Positions 35,696 to 44,533 of a stretch of DNA of 64,000 nt are shown here, piece after piece (position 1 is the first letter of the stretch; every line of letters begins with the position of its first letter). This stretch comes from Rhodobacteraceae bacterium Araon29 (lineage in GTDB: Bacteria; Pseudomonadota; Alphaproteobacteria; Rhodobacterales; Rhodobacteraceae): assembly GCA_039640505.1 (NCBI GenBank), contig CP046865.1, positions 496,001 to 560,000 of the forward strand, given 5' to 3'. The position numbers and the translations under genes are program-made. Below the pieces are notes generated by a model. The model worked only from the letters and a program-made list of their open reading frames with translations. It was not told the DNA's origin and did no database searches.

Positions 35696-36235
35696 GTGCG
35701 ATATATCTTTCTTATTTTAGGGAGTGTTTTGGCTTTGTCGGCCTGTACGCCAGAGCTTCAGCAATTGGGGCCTGATGGCAAACCTCTGCCCAAACTATAC
35801 AATTTGGCCAATCAGGATAGTGCGACTGTTCAGTTCCGGGTGCTTGATGCGGTCAATGCGCTGCGCAAATCTGCAGGACATTCAAGCGTTAGCCTGAACG
35901 CCAAACTTACCGCGGCTGCGGCCACCCATTCGCGCGATATGTCGCTTCAAAATCGCCCGTGGCATTTTGGATCAGACGGGTCTTCACCGCTGGATCGGGT
36001 GGAACGGGTCGGCTATGCGCAACAGTTGATTGGCGAAGCCATCTCGGAAACTTTTGAAACCGAGTTGGAAACCATTGCTGCATGGATGAAAAAGCCCAAC
36101 ACGCGAAATGTGCTTTTGGACCCCATGGCCCGCGAAATTGGATTTTCTTGGTATCAGGAATCGACCGGTAAAATTTGGTGGACCTTGGTGACAGGCGGCC
36201 CTGGGCTAAACCAAGAAGCGGTTATGGTTGAATAA
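35696..36235 (+). CDS. CAP-domain (SCP-like) lipoprotein
   Basis: A 179-residue protein. It has a type II signal with lipobox L-S-A-C (Cys17) and then a bacterial CAP/SCP domain (about 45-175) with the A-A-A-T-H-S-R-D-M helix and the late W-W-T-L-V-T-G strand. The two histidines of the CAP cavity are probably H79 and the H in P-W-H-F-G. CAP proteins of bacteria are secreted and their functions are largely unknown. The start is GTG. Its 3' end overlaps that of the second L,D-transpeptidase by 14 bases. The flanking transpeptidases suggest an envelope role. Confidence 0.83.
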   Translation: MRYIFLILGSVLALSACTPELQQLGPDGKPLPKLYNLANQDSATVQFRVLDAVNALRKSAGHSSVSLNAKLTAAAATHSRDMSLQNRPWHFGSDGSSPLDRVERVGYAQQLIGEAISETFETELETIAAWMKKPNTRNVLLDPMAREIGFSWYQESTGKIWWTLVTGGPGLNQEAVMVE

Positions 36236-36734
36236 GCACCGGCGTGCCGATGCGGACCAGTGCATAGACTTCTTCGATCTGCTCATTTTTCAGCGAAATG
36301 CATCCTTGAGTCCAATTGCGTTTCCAAAAATGCGGTTTGGTATCTTCGCCGTGAATGAAAATATCTCCGCCCGGATCTACGCCTAAAGATTTTGAATGCG
36401 CCCGATCGGCGGCATTGGGATAAGAGATACCTAGGGACAGGTGAAATTTACTTTGTGGATTCTTACGATCTATCCGATAGGTGCCTTCGGGTGTTTTGCC
36501 GTCACCTTTGGCTGTTTTATGCCCATTGGGTGAAAACCCTAGCCCAATCCGATAGCTGCGCACCACGTTTTGGCCATTCATCAAATAGAGCTTGCGGTCT
36601 GATTTTCGCACGACAACACTGGTGATAGGCAGGCTTATTTCGCTTTCAGATTGACTAGAAGTCCGAATGTCCAAGGGCTGCATGCATCCGGCAAGGAGCA
36701 CGAGCGGAAAGACAATTAAAATCAGTTTTTTCAA
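36222..36734 (-). CDS. L,D-transpeptidase lipoprotein
   Basis: A 170-residue YkuD-domain protein with a lipoprotein signal (L-A-G-C, Cys17), so it is membrane anchored. The active site has His128 (F-I-H-G-E) and nucleophile Cys145 in T-Q-G-C-I-S-L. As in the other transpeptidase of this locus, the motif departs from S-H-G-C-h-R. The domain is small and close to the minimal YkuD fold (Y-L-M-N-G-Q strand, G-D-G-K-T-P-E-G-T-Y loop). It converges on, and overlaps, the CAP lipoprotein gene. Confidence 0.87.
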   Translation of the reverse strand: MKKLILIVFPLVLLAGCMQPLDIRTSSQSESEISLPITSVVVRKSDRKLYLMNGQNVVRSYRIGLGFSPNGHKTAKGDGKTPEGTYRIDRKNPQSKFHLSLGISYPNAADRAHSKSLGVDPGGDIFIHGEDTKPHFWKRNWTQGCISLKNEQIEEVYALVRIGTPVLIQP

Positions 36735-37015
36735 GGTTTATAGCCTGCTCGTTTTCCTCCGTATAAATTGAAAATTCTTATAAAAAAAGTATCAAAATGA
36801 ATTTTTATTGGGCCTTTTGAGATAATGTGTGCTTTAGGGTAGCCCATCTATCCGAGGCGGTTGGTGGCAAGGCATGTTTTAACGCCCAAACATCTGCGTA
36901 AAGAAGAACCCGTTGGAATATCTCAATTGGGCCACTCTCACGCAACGTCAATGCAACTATTGCTGGATTTTCAGCTGCGTATGTTTTTTCAATGCGCGAA
37001 GCACAGGAGAAACGC

Positions 37016-37603
37016 ATGTATACAGTGATCGGCAGTTTAACAACGCGGGCGTTCCGCGTGGTTTGGATGCTCGAAGAGCTCGGAGTTGAATATACCAACC
37101 TCAATGTTAAACCGCGCAGTGAAGCGGTGCTCAAGTATAACCCCTCTGGCAAAGTGCCAGTGCTTTTAGATGGGGATACGCCGATCTGCGACTCGACGGC
37201 GATCCTGACCTATCTGGGCGATAAGCATGGCGGTTTGTGTTTTCCCACGGGCACCATAGAGCGGGCGCAGCAAGACGCTTTTCTGCATCAGATTCTAGAT
37301 GAAATTGATGCGGTTTTATGGACTGCAGCGCGGCATTCTTTCGTTCTGCCCGAAGAGCACCGCGTGCCTGAGATCAAGCCGAGCCTGAAATGGGAATTTG
37401 AACGTAATCTGACCCGCTTGATGGATCAGATGAAGGGACCGTTTCTAATGGGAGAGAAAATAACCCTACCCGATCTTATTCTGACCAATTGCGCCCAATG
37501 GGCTGAAGGCGCCCGCTTTCCGAGCGACAATGTCAAATTTCAAACCTATGTGGCGCAAATGCGTGCGCGTCCTGCTTATCAAAAGGTCTGGGCGCAGCGA
37601 TAG
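37016..37603 (+). CDS. Glutathione S-transferase family protein
   Basis: About 195 residues from ATG 37016, chosen because AGGAGA lies 6 bases upstream; an in-frame start at 36992 adds eight residues and lacks a ribosome site. The N-terminal thioredoxin-like domain has G-K-V-P-V-L and D-S-T-A-I-L-T-Y-L (glutathione-binding region), and a helical C-terminal domain follows. It probably conjugates or reduces with glutathione; the substrate is unknown. A gap of 281 bases before it holds no recognisable gene. It converges on the flavoprotein gene. Confidence 0.87.
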   Translation: MYTVIGSLTTRAFRVVWMLEELGVEYTNLNVKPRSEAVLKYNPSGKVPVLLDGDTPICDSTAILTYLGDKHGGLCFPTGTIERAQQDAFLHQILDEIDAVLWTAARHSFVLPEEHRVPEIKPSLKWEFERNLTRLMDQMKGPFLMGEKITLPDLILTNCAQWAEGARFPSDNVKFQTYVAQMRARPAYQKVWAQR

Positions 37604-37631
37604 CTTTGCGGCTGGGCAAAGGGGCGGGGTT

Positions 37632-38816
37632 TTAGCTGCGCTGCGCATATTGCGCCGCCTTTGTACCGGCCCAAGCGCCTGTGGCCATCGAGGCAGTGAT
37701 TAAATACCCGCCTGTCGGGGCTTCCCAATCTAGCATTTCACCGGCGCAAAACACCCCCGGGCAAGCGTTTAGCATCATGTCGGGGCTAAGGTCTTGCCAC
37801 CTGACGCCCCCCGCGGTTGAGATCGCGCCATCCATGGGGGCCAGCCCTTGGTGGCGCAGCGGCAGCGCCTTGATCACTTCGGCAAGCGCTTTGGGGCTCT
37901 GCGGCAGCTGGGCGCAGAGCTCATGCAGCAAAGCACGCTTGGGCGGGCCAAGCTTTAAGCGTTTGCGGAGAAAATTACTTAAACTGGCCTTGGCGCGTGG
38001 CTGGCTGAGGGCCTGCGCCACCTTTTGAATGCTCCAGTCTGGCAGCAGGTCAATCTTGATCTTAGCGCCGCCCCGCACAGCGCGGCTTAGGCTGTAAATC
38101 CCGCTGCCTTCTAGCCCTGCGCGGCTGATAATCGCTTCGCCGCGCACTGCGCCCTTAGGGGTTAAAAACGCTATGGATTTTAACGCCGCGCCAAAATGCG
38201 GCTGCATATGCGGTGACCAATCTATGTTTAGGGCGGCATTGGCGGGTAAAAACGGCGCCAAGGACACGCCTTTTTCCGCTAATATGCTGGCCCATGCCCC
38301 ATCTGATCCCAGCCGCGCCCAACTCGCCCCGCCCAATGCTAAAATGCAAACATCAGCAGGCTGCACCACGCGGCCTTCGGGCGTGTCGAACCCATAGCCG
38401 TCCTCTTGCCAGCCGGTCCAGCGCCAGCGGGTTTTGAATTCTGCCCCGCCTTGCGCCAACCGGCCGAGCCAAGCGCGCAGCAGGGGCGAGGCTTTCATCG
38501 CCTTGGGAAAGACGCGCCCTGAGGAGCCGGTAAACACCTCGGCCCCCAGCGCATTGGCCCATGCCATCATCTGCTGCGGGCCAAATTGCTTTAGCATGGG
38601 CGTTAGCAGTGGCGCGGCCTCGTAGAACTGCGCGCCGAAATCACCGAACGGTTCATCTTTGGTCAGGTTCAAACCGGATTTTCCCGCCATCAGGAACTTG
38701 CGGCCAAAGGATGGCTTGGCCTCGGCGATGGTCACCCCAAGCCCTGCGGCGAGCAGTTGCTCGGCGGCCATCAACCCCGCTGGGCCGCCGCCGATCACAA
38801 GCGCCTGTTTGACCAT
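37632..38816 (-). CDS. HI0933/YhiN-like flavoprotein
   Basis: About 394 residues from ATG 38816; the frame runs to 38897 but the first 27 codons are unlike the family and AAAGGGA lies upstream of 38816. It starts with the FAD motif V-I-G-G-G-P-A-G-L-M-A-A-E, followed by G-R-K-F-L-M-A-G-K-S-G-L-N-L-T, and ends with the second FAD contact (C-A-G-E-M-L-D-W-E-A-P-T-G-G-Y) typical of the HI0933/BaiN group. The electron donor, acceptor and substrate are unknown. The gene is isolated between a convergent GST and a divergent pentapeptide-repeat gene. Confidence 0.87.
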   Translation of the reverse strand: MVKQALVIGGGPAGLMAAEQLLAAGLGVTIAEAKPSFGRKFLMAGKSGLNLTKDEPFGDFGAQFYEAAPLLTPMLKQFGPQQMMAWANALGAEVFTGSSGRVFPKAMKASPLLRAWLGRLAQGGAEFKTRWRWTGWQEDGYGFDTPEGRVVQPADVCILALGGASWARLGSDGAWASILAEKGVSLAPFLPANAALNIDWSPHMQPHFGAALKSIAFLTPKGAVRGEAIISRAGLEGSGIYSLSRAVRGGAKIKIDLLPDWSIQKVAQALSQPRAKASLSNFLRKRLKLGPPKRALLHELCAQLPQSPKALAEVIKALPLRHQGLAPMDGAISTAGGVRWQDLSPDMMLNACPGVFCAGEMLDWEAPTGGYLITASMATGAWAGTKAAQYAQRS

Positions 38817-39078
38817 CCGTTCTAATCCCTTTGGTTGCTGCACACACGCCCATCGGCGCGGCGCGAATGGGCCACACCTATAACTCTGCGCCGCCAAAGG
38901 AAAGCCGCGCGTTTATATTCCGCGCGGCCCTTTGTGGCGCGGCAATGGGGGTTCGCGCAAAAACTGTGGTATTGCTATGACTTTCAACCTAAGATTTGGC
39001 AAGACAAGCGTTATTTTGACCAAATGCATACCGCCCCGACAGACAGGGCAAAAGATTTAATCGCATAGGCTATTTTAG

Positions 39079-40554
39079 ATGAGTCAGATCAAAACGAAAC
39101 GAAGCGCCAGTAAAAACCCCTTTTATATTATGGCCACGATCTATGGGGAAAACACCGATGAAATTGACCTTTCTCTCCATCGACAAAACCGAGATGTATG
39201 GAATGCTTGGGCCTGTCAGGGGCTGTCCAAGGATGAAAAAGACGACCTTCAAAAGACCTATCAAGGGCTTATAATCCCAGACTGGACAAAGGATTTACAA
39301 AAAACGGTGAATGACGCTTTTGCCAAACGATTGCCCGGTGGACCCATCCCGAGTCATAACAACGACATTGATTTTAAAGACACAGATTTTGAACAAACTG
39401 TTGGTTTTGGGGGCTTTCTCTTTCTTAAGAATGCCGATTTCAGTGATGTCCACTTCACGAATGAGGCCTATTTTTGTAGTGCCAAATTCACGAATGAGGC
39501 CTATTTCTATAGTGCCAATTTCATGGCTAAGGCCTGTTTCACTTCTGTCAGGTTCAAGAGTAATGCTGATTTCAAGGACGCCGAATTTACCGAGGAGGTT
39601 AATTTCTATGGTACCCATTTTGGCACTCATTCTCAAGGGACTGTTAGCTTCTCAGAAGTTGTATTCAATGGTGATGCTATATTCTCGTTTGCGATATTTG
39701 AGGGCTACGCTAACTTCATCGAAGCCAAATTTAAGGGAAAGACTAATTTCCTCAAGGTTGAATTCCGGAGTGATGCCGAGTTCTGGAGTACTGAATTCAT
39801 CGGAGAGACAGAATTCAGAGGTGTAGTATTTGACCGGTTGGTCAATTTACAAAATAGCCGTTTTGAAGCCAATAGTTATTTTCACGGTGCTCAATTTTAC
39901 GGAATATCCTGTTTCACAGACGCCAGTTTTGCCCAGCCTGCAAATTTTGAGGAGGTGCACTTTACAAATCGCTACCCTGTTCTTAAAGGCACAAATTTAC
40001 ATAGCAAAACCACCTTGACCGCAAAAGCAAACCACTGGCCCAAAATTGCCGAATATCTGCGAGGGAGCGGCAAGTTGGAAAACGCTGCCGCTAGCTGTGC
40101 CCATCTGCGTCATAATATGACCGCGCAGGGGCTGCCGGATGACGCACATTTTTTCTTTCGCCGTGAAATGGGCTGTAAATTGGCCATGGCTGGCGGGGTT
40201 AAAAAGCTACCCCTTTGGCTTTATGGAAAGCTGTCGGATTATGGCTATAGCTATGGTCGACCTTTGGGTGGCCTGATTTGGCTTTGGTTGCTTTGGACGC
40301 TTGTTTACACGCCTTATTTTCTATCCCAAGAGCAGGTTGAAACCCTTGCAACAAAAACAACAGCCCTTGCCAAGGCCGCCGGCCTGTCCTTTGCCAATAT
40401 TTTTGTCTTTTTTGGCTTTCATAAACGGTTTGATATGAAATGGTCAGGGGACTCCAACTGGCTGATTGCCTTTACCGGCCTTGAAACCATCCTTGGATTT
40501 ATCCTTTTGTTTTTCCTCGGCCTCGGCCTGCGCAACCAGTTTCGCCTAAAATAG
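39079..40554 (+). CDS. Membrane-anchored pentapeptide-repeat protein
   Basis: A 491-residue protein. After about 95 residues without a known domain comes a run of pentapeptide repeats (about 95-300) in which Phe occupies nearly every fifth position (D-F-S-D-V-H-F, Y-F-C-S-A-K-F, Y-F-Y-S-A-N-F, D-F-K-D-A-E-F and so on), predicting a right-handed quadrilateral beta-helix. A helical segment with cysteines follows, then two C-terminal hydrophobic segments (about 395-412 and 465-485) that should anchor it in the inner membrane. No function is known for this layout. The 5' two thirds is visibly more AT-rich than the neighbours, which may indicate horizontal origin or just repeat bias. The start has a poor ribosome site. 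Confidence 0.82.
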   Translation: MSQIKTKRSASKNPFYIMATIYGENTDEIDLSLHRQNRDVWNAWACQGLSKDEKDDLQKTYQGLIIPDWTKDLQKTVNDAFAKRLPGGPIPSHNNDIDFKDTDFEQTVGFGGFLFLKNADFSDVHFTNEAYFCSAKFTNEAYFYSANFMAKACFTSVRFKSNADFKDAEFTEEVNFYGTHFGTHSQGTVSFSEVVFNGDAIFSFAIFEGYANFIEAKFKGKTNFLKVEFRSDAEFWSTEFIGETEFRGVVFDRLVNLQNSRFEANSYFHGAQFYGISCFTDASFAQPANFEEVHFTNRYPVLKGTNLHSKTTLTAKANHWPKIAEYLRGSGKLENAAASCAHLRHNMTAQGLPDDAHFFFRREMGCKLAMAGGVKKLPLWLYGKLSDYGYSYGRPLGGLIWLWLLWTLVYTPYFLSQEQVETLATKTTALAKAAGLSFANIFVFFGFHKRFDMKWSGDSNWLIAFTGLETILGFILLFFLGLGLRNQFRLK

Positions 40555-40576
40555 TCTAAGTGCGCAATTGATCCGT

Positions 40577-41200
40577 TCAATTCAAAGCAGGCCCGTTGAA
40601 CATGGTTTTGATCGCGGCGCCATGGCCCGGCGGTGCGGCGCAGATGTCCCCGCACAGCGCTTGCGCGGTGCTGATCAGCGCATCTGGTGGGCAGATGCGG
40701 TCAATAAGGCCATAGTTTAGCGCTTCATCCGCCGTGATTTTCTGACCAGCCATCAGCAGCATTTTTGTCCGCGCCGGCCCGATAAGGGCGGCCATACGGG
40801 CCGGATCGCTCGGCTGCGGTAGATAGCCGAGCTTCATCACCGGATAAAAGAATTTTGCCCCCGGCACTGCAAGGCGGATATCACAGGCCAGCGCCATACC
40901 AAATGCGCCGCCGGCCAAAGTGCCATTGAGCGCCGCGATGGTCAGACCGGGCAAAGCCGCAATCGCGCCCGACGCCCGTTCCCAGACATCGGATGTGGCG
41001 AGCCCCGCTTTGACTGCGTTTAGATCGGCGCCTGCGCTAAAAACTGTGCCTGCGCCGGTGATGATCACAGCCCGTGCTTCTTTGGCTTCGCCGGCAATTT
41101 CAGCAATCCGCTCAAGCATCTCAAAGCTGAGCGCATTGGCTTTATCAGCGCGGTTCAAAGTAAGCGTCCAAACCCCGCCCGAGATGTCTAGATCAATCAT
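40577..41200 (-). CDS. Enoyl-CoA hydratase/isomerase family protein
   Basis: A 207-residue crotonase-fold protein, shorter than the usual 255-265. Start ATG 41200 overlaps the stop of the SDR gene (ATGA), and the frame upstream of it lies within that gene. The oxyanion-hole segments A-G-A-D-L-N-A and L-N-G-T-L-A-G-G-A-F-G-M-A-L are present. The conserved second acidic residue region (P-V-M-K-L-G-Y-L-P-Q-P) lacks a clear catalytic Glu. The C-terminal trimerisation helix is shortened. It likely acts on a CoA thioester; the reaction is unassigned. It is cotranscribed with the SDR. Confidence 0.83.
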   Translation of the reverse strand: MIDLDISGGVWTLTLNRADKANALSFEMLERIAEIAGEAKEARAVIITGAGTVFSAGADLNAVKAGLATSDVWERASGAIAALPGLTIAALNGTLAGGAFGMALACDIRLAVPGAKFFYPVMKLGYLPQPSDPARMAALIGPARTKMLLMAGQKITADEALNYGLIDRICPPDALISTAQALCGDICAAPPGHGAAIKTMFNGPALN

Positions 41201-41949
41201 ATAAGGCCCACGGCTTTGCGAATGTCGTCGTCGCGCAGGGATATTTCGCGGCCCAGATAGCCGTCGGCCGCAGCGCTGCACATCCATAGCAGCGCTTTGG
41301 CGGGCCAGTCCGCAGGGATATGATCGGACCAATTGAGCTGGCTTACTGGATTGATCCCGCTGGCCTTTATATCGCGCTGCATCTGGGTGGCCACAGTACC
41401 CGGCGACATCCCCATGGCACGAATGCCGCTGGCGCCGTTTTCCAGATGCAGACATTCTGTCAACATCGCGGCGCCGGCTTTTGAGGCGCAATAATGGCTC
41501 CAGGCTTCAACCGGATTATGCGCTGCGCCCGAGCTTACCGTGATGATGGTGCCACTGCCGCGGCCCAGCATATGCGGAAGCGCCGCGCGCATGGCATAGA
41601 AAACACCTTTCAGATTGACGTCGATCACCTTGTCCCATCCGTCTGGATCAACGCTGCTTAAATGCGATATGGGTTCGATTGCGCCAGCATTGTTTATGAC
41701 AATATCCAGCTGGCCAAAGGTTTTAATCGTGGCGTCCACTGCCGCGCTCACGGATGTATAGTCAGAAATATCACAGGTTTTTACCAGTGTTTGGGTGCCA
41801 AGTTCGGCGGCAACTGCCTTCAGCTCGTCCGCGCTGCGCGCAATCAGGCAAAGCGTGGCCCCTGCGGCGGCAAAGGCCCGCGCGGTTTCGGCCCCGATAC
41901 CCCGGCTGGCACCCGTGATAAGAGCGGTTTGACCCGTCAGATCGGTCAT
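41197..41949 (-). CDS. SDR family oxidoreductase
   Basis: A 250-residue classical short-chain dehydrogenase. NAD(P)-binding T-G-A-S-R-G-I-G-A (residues about 13-21), N-N-A-G, and the catalytic Y-C-A-S-K motif (Tyr/Lys) are intact. ATG 41949 has GGAG upstream and is preferred over TTG 41964. It is coupled by 4 bases to the enoyl-CoA hydratase-like gene, so the pair may act on the same acyl-CoA or alcohol. The specific substrate cannot be inferred. Confidence 0.88.
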   Translation of the reverse strand: MTDLTGQTALITGASRGIGAETARAFAAAGATLCLIARSADELKAVAAELGTQTLVKTCDISDYTSVSAAVDATIKTFGQLDIVINNAGAIEPISHLSSVDPDGWDKVIDVNLKGVFYAMRAALPHMLGRGSGTIITVSSGAAHNPVEAWSHYCASKAGAAMLTECLHLENGASGIRAMGMSPGTVATQMQRDIKASGINPVSQLNWSDHIPADWPAKALLWMCSAAADGYLGREISLRDDDIRKAVGLI

Positions 41950-42102
41950 TTCAAAAACTCCCAATTGTTCAGAAATTGGTTTAACGGCTATTTATCGCCG
42001 CGTCCATGCAGCGCTGTTGCTGAGCCCCTTGACCTTGGTGCATACACGCCGCAAGTTATCCATATTGGTTTTCAATTAACCTGATAAAATGGGGTGTAGG
42101 GT

Positions 42103-43617
42103 ATGACGTTTAGGTCTTTTGCTGCAGTGGCATGTTTTATAAGCGCTGGCTCATCTGTGTTGGCAGATGTCAGCGCGGTTCAGGTGTGGGAAGATTTTCT
42201 TGAAGGGATCAAGTCAAGCGGTAGCGACGTTTCCGTGATACAAGATCGCTCGGCCGGTCAAGTCGCCCTAGATGACTTTCTAGTGCTCTATCAAGACCGC
42301 GATATTGGAATGCGCCTTGAAATGGATATCGGGCAAGTGGCCTTTGTTGAGAACGGTGATGGCAGTGTGTCGATCAATCTGCCCCAACAAATTCCAATAA
42401 CCATGGAGTTCAGGGATAATTATAGCCAAGTGACATCGATCTCTGCTCTATTGGAAATGTCAAATATGCGGGGGCTTGCCTCGGGAGACAGCAGCCAGAT
42501 CACCTATGATTACAGCGCGGACCAAATGGCGCTTAGATTGCAATCTTTGATCGGCGAAGGCAAGCGCATTGGGCCCGATCAGGTGCAATTTTCAATGATT
42601 GCAACTCAGGTCTCGAGCACCGCAACAACATTTATTTCTAGCCTGCGCGAAATGATTGGACGCAGCAATATAGAAGATCTTGAGGTGTCGGGCATGTTGG
42701 CGCCCCAAGGCGAGGATTTCAACGCCAGTTGGGTGAGCAAAATTCACCAGCTTCGCTTTGCCAATAGCGGCCAGACGCCTGAAAACGTCTCGGTTCAACA
42801 GTTGAGCAAGGCATTGAAGGCGGGTCTTAATAGTTCGAGCGTGATCAGCTATCAATCCGGAGAGACCAAAATTATGGTTCGCACGCCTGATGGTGATTTT
42901 TCGGGCTCAACAAGTTCAACCGGGGCCAGTAGTAATACCTCGATATCCAAAGACGGTCTGTTGGTGCTCATGGATGTCAGCGGGGTTAATTTCGAAGCCT
43001 TTGCAAGTGTTTTTCCAGTGCCTATTAACGGCGAGCTGGGATCTTTTGTGTATGGGCTTACCATGCCCGTTCTGCCGCACAGCGAAGATCAGGGCTTTGG
43101 CCTCCGCTTTGAAATAAATGACTTGGCGGTGGCAGACGGTCTTTGGGCAATGTTTGACCCAATTGGGCAACTGCCACGTGATCCAGTCAGCTTGCGCATT
43201 GATGTTGGCGGCATGGTCAAACTTTTGTTGGATTATCTGGATCCTGATCAGCTGGAAGCATCACTTGATAGCATGGAAGTGCCTGGCGAAGTTTCCCAGA
43301 TCACTCTGAACGCGATTGATGTCAGCGCACTTGGCGCCGAGCTGTCGGTCCAAGGCGCCTTTGATATCAATAACGAAAACCTGAGTACCTTTGACGGATT
43401 TCCAGCGCCGCAGGGCAAGGCCACGGCGACCCTAAGCGGCGCGAACGCTCTGCTTGATACCCTGTCCCAGATGGGTCTTATTGCCGGTGAGCAGGTAATG
43501 GGCGCGCGGATGTTCATGGGGATGTTTGCGCTTCCCGTGGGCAGAGATAAGTTTGAAACCGAGGTGGAAATTGATGCCGAAGGCGGGGTATATGTCAATC
43601 AGCAAAGGTTCCGCTAG
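42103..43617 (+). CDS. DUF2125 domain exported protein
   Basis: A 504-residue protein with a signal peptide (cleavage probable after V-L-A, residue 21) and a long beta-rich mature part matching the alphaproteobacterial DUF2125 family of unknown function. Internal features include a Ser/Thr/Gly-rich stretch near residues 268-282 and a C-terminal segment with G-V-Y-V-N-Q-Q-R-F. It should be periplasmic or outer-membrane associated. It is divergent from the SDR-hydratase pair and converges on another SDR gene. No membrane helix beyond the signal is evident. Confidence 0.82.
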   Translation: MTFRSFAAVACFISAGSSVLADVSAVQVWEDFLEGIKSSGSDVSVIQDRSAGQVALDDFLVLYQDRDIGMRLEMDIGQVAFVENGDGSVSINLPQQIPITMEFRDNYSQVTSISALLEMSNMRGLASGDSSQITYDYSADQMALRLQSLIGEGKRIGPDQVQFSMIATQVSSTATTFISSLREMIGRSNIEDLEVSGMLAPQGEDFNASWVSKIHQLRFANSGQTPENVSVQQLSKALKAGLNSSSVISYQSGETKIMVRTPDGDFSGSTSSTGASSNTSISKDGLLVLMDVSGVNFEAFASVFPVPINGELGSFVYGLTMPVLPHSEDQGFGLRFEINDLAVADGLWAMFDPIGQLPRDPVSLRIDVGGMVKLLLDYLDPDQLEASLDSMEVPGEVSQITLNAIDVSALGAELSVQGAFDINNENLSTFDGFPAPQGKATATLSGANALLDTLSQMGLIAGEQVMGARMFMGMFALPVGRDKFETEVEIDAEGGVYVNQQRFR

Positions 43618-43648
43618 CTTTTTGGCGGCTTTAGCCTGACCAAAAGGG

Positions 43649-44398
43649 CTAGTTCCTTAGCGCTGGCAATCCCACCCCAGTGGCCTCAAATCCGCCATCC
43701 ACGGCAATCACCTGACCGGTGACAAAAGATGCTTTTTGCGAGCAGAGAAAATAAATAACTTCGCCAATTTCATGCTCTTGTCCATATCGGTTTAGCGGGA
43801 TGGCATCATGGTAGGCGTCGATGATTTCCTGCGTATGAACCGCCATTGCCAGTTTGGTGCGCACCGGGCCGGGCGCCACACAGTTGACCCGGATGCCATA
43901 TTCGCCAAGCTCGACCGCCTGCTGTTTGCTCAGCTGCATCACCGCAGCTTTGGATGTGCCGTACGCCACCCGCAAGGTCGACGCCCGCAGTCCAGAAATC
44001 GAGGCAATATTGACCACGCTACCGGCGCCGGCCTTTAGCTGTGGTGTCAGCGCTTGCGTGAGGTAAAACATCCCGTCCAAATTGGTGTCCATCACTTTGC
44101 GCCACATTGCGGGATCACACTCTTCAATCGGTCCGAAATCAGCCACGCCTGCATTGTTGACCAAAGCCGCCAGCGCGCCGAATTTTTCCTTTATCTGCGC
44201 GGCCACCTGCGTGGCGGTTTCCGGCACGGCAAGATCAAACAGCATAGGCTCGGCCTGGGGCAATTGCGCGGCTGCAGCGCTTAACGCTTCTGCATCGCGG
44301 TCCAGGATCGCCACATGGTATCCGTTGGCCTGAAATATTTCTGCGGTAGCCAGTCCAATCCCTCGGGCGGCACCGGTAATGAGCGCTATTTTCTGCAT
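43649..44398 (-). CDS. SDR family oxidoreductase
   Basis: A 249-residue classical short-chain dehydrogenase with T-G-A-A-R-G-I-G-L-A (about residues 8-17), N-N-A-G near 82, catalytic S and Y-G-T-S-K (about 148), and the C-terminal F-V-T-G-Q-V-I-A-V-D-G-G-F motif of the FabG-like group. It probably reduces or oxidises an alcohol, sugar or 3-oxoacyl substrate. It stands alone, divergent from pmbA. It differs clearly from the other two SDRs in the window. Confidence 0.88.
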   Translation of the reverse strand: MQKIALITGAARGIGLATAEIFQANGYHVAILDRDAEALSAAAAQLPQAEPMLFDLAVPETATQVAAQIKEKFGALAALVNNAGVADFGPIEECDPAMWRKVMDTNLDGMFYLTQALTPQLKAGAGSVVNIASISGLRASTLRVAYGTSKAAVMQLSKQQAVELGEYGIRVNCVAPGPVRTKLAMAVHTQEIIDAYHDAIPLNRYGQEHEIGEVIYFLCSQKASFVTGQVIAVDGGFEATGVGLPALRN

Positions 44399-44533
44399 CA
44401 GAAGCCTTTCAATTTCTTGTGGATGATTGATCCGCTGTCTTTTCCTTAAACAAAACCGCCCCTTAATGCCAATGCTGGCTTGCCTTGGCGGGTTTGGTTG
44501 ACTACCTCTTGTGAACCACCCAAAGAGGATTTC

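Noticed and set aside
36805-37152. Minus-strand frame of 115 codons near the GST gene
   Set aside because: Largely antisense to the GST coding region, with no ribosome site and no recognised pattern.
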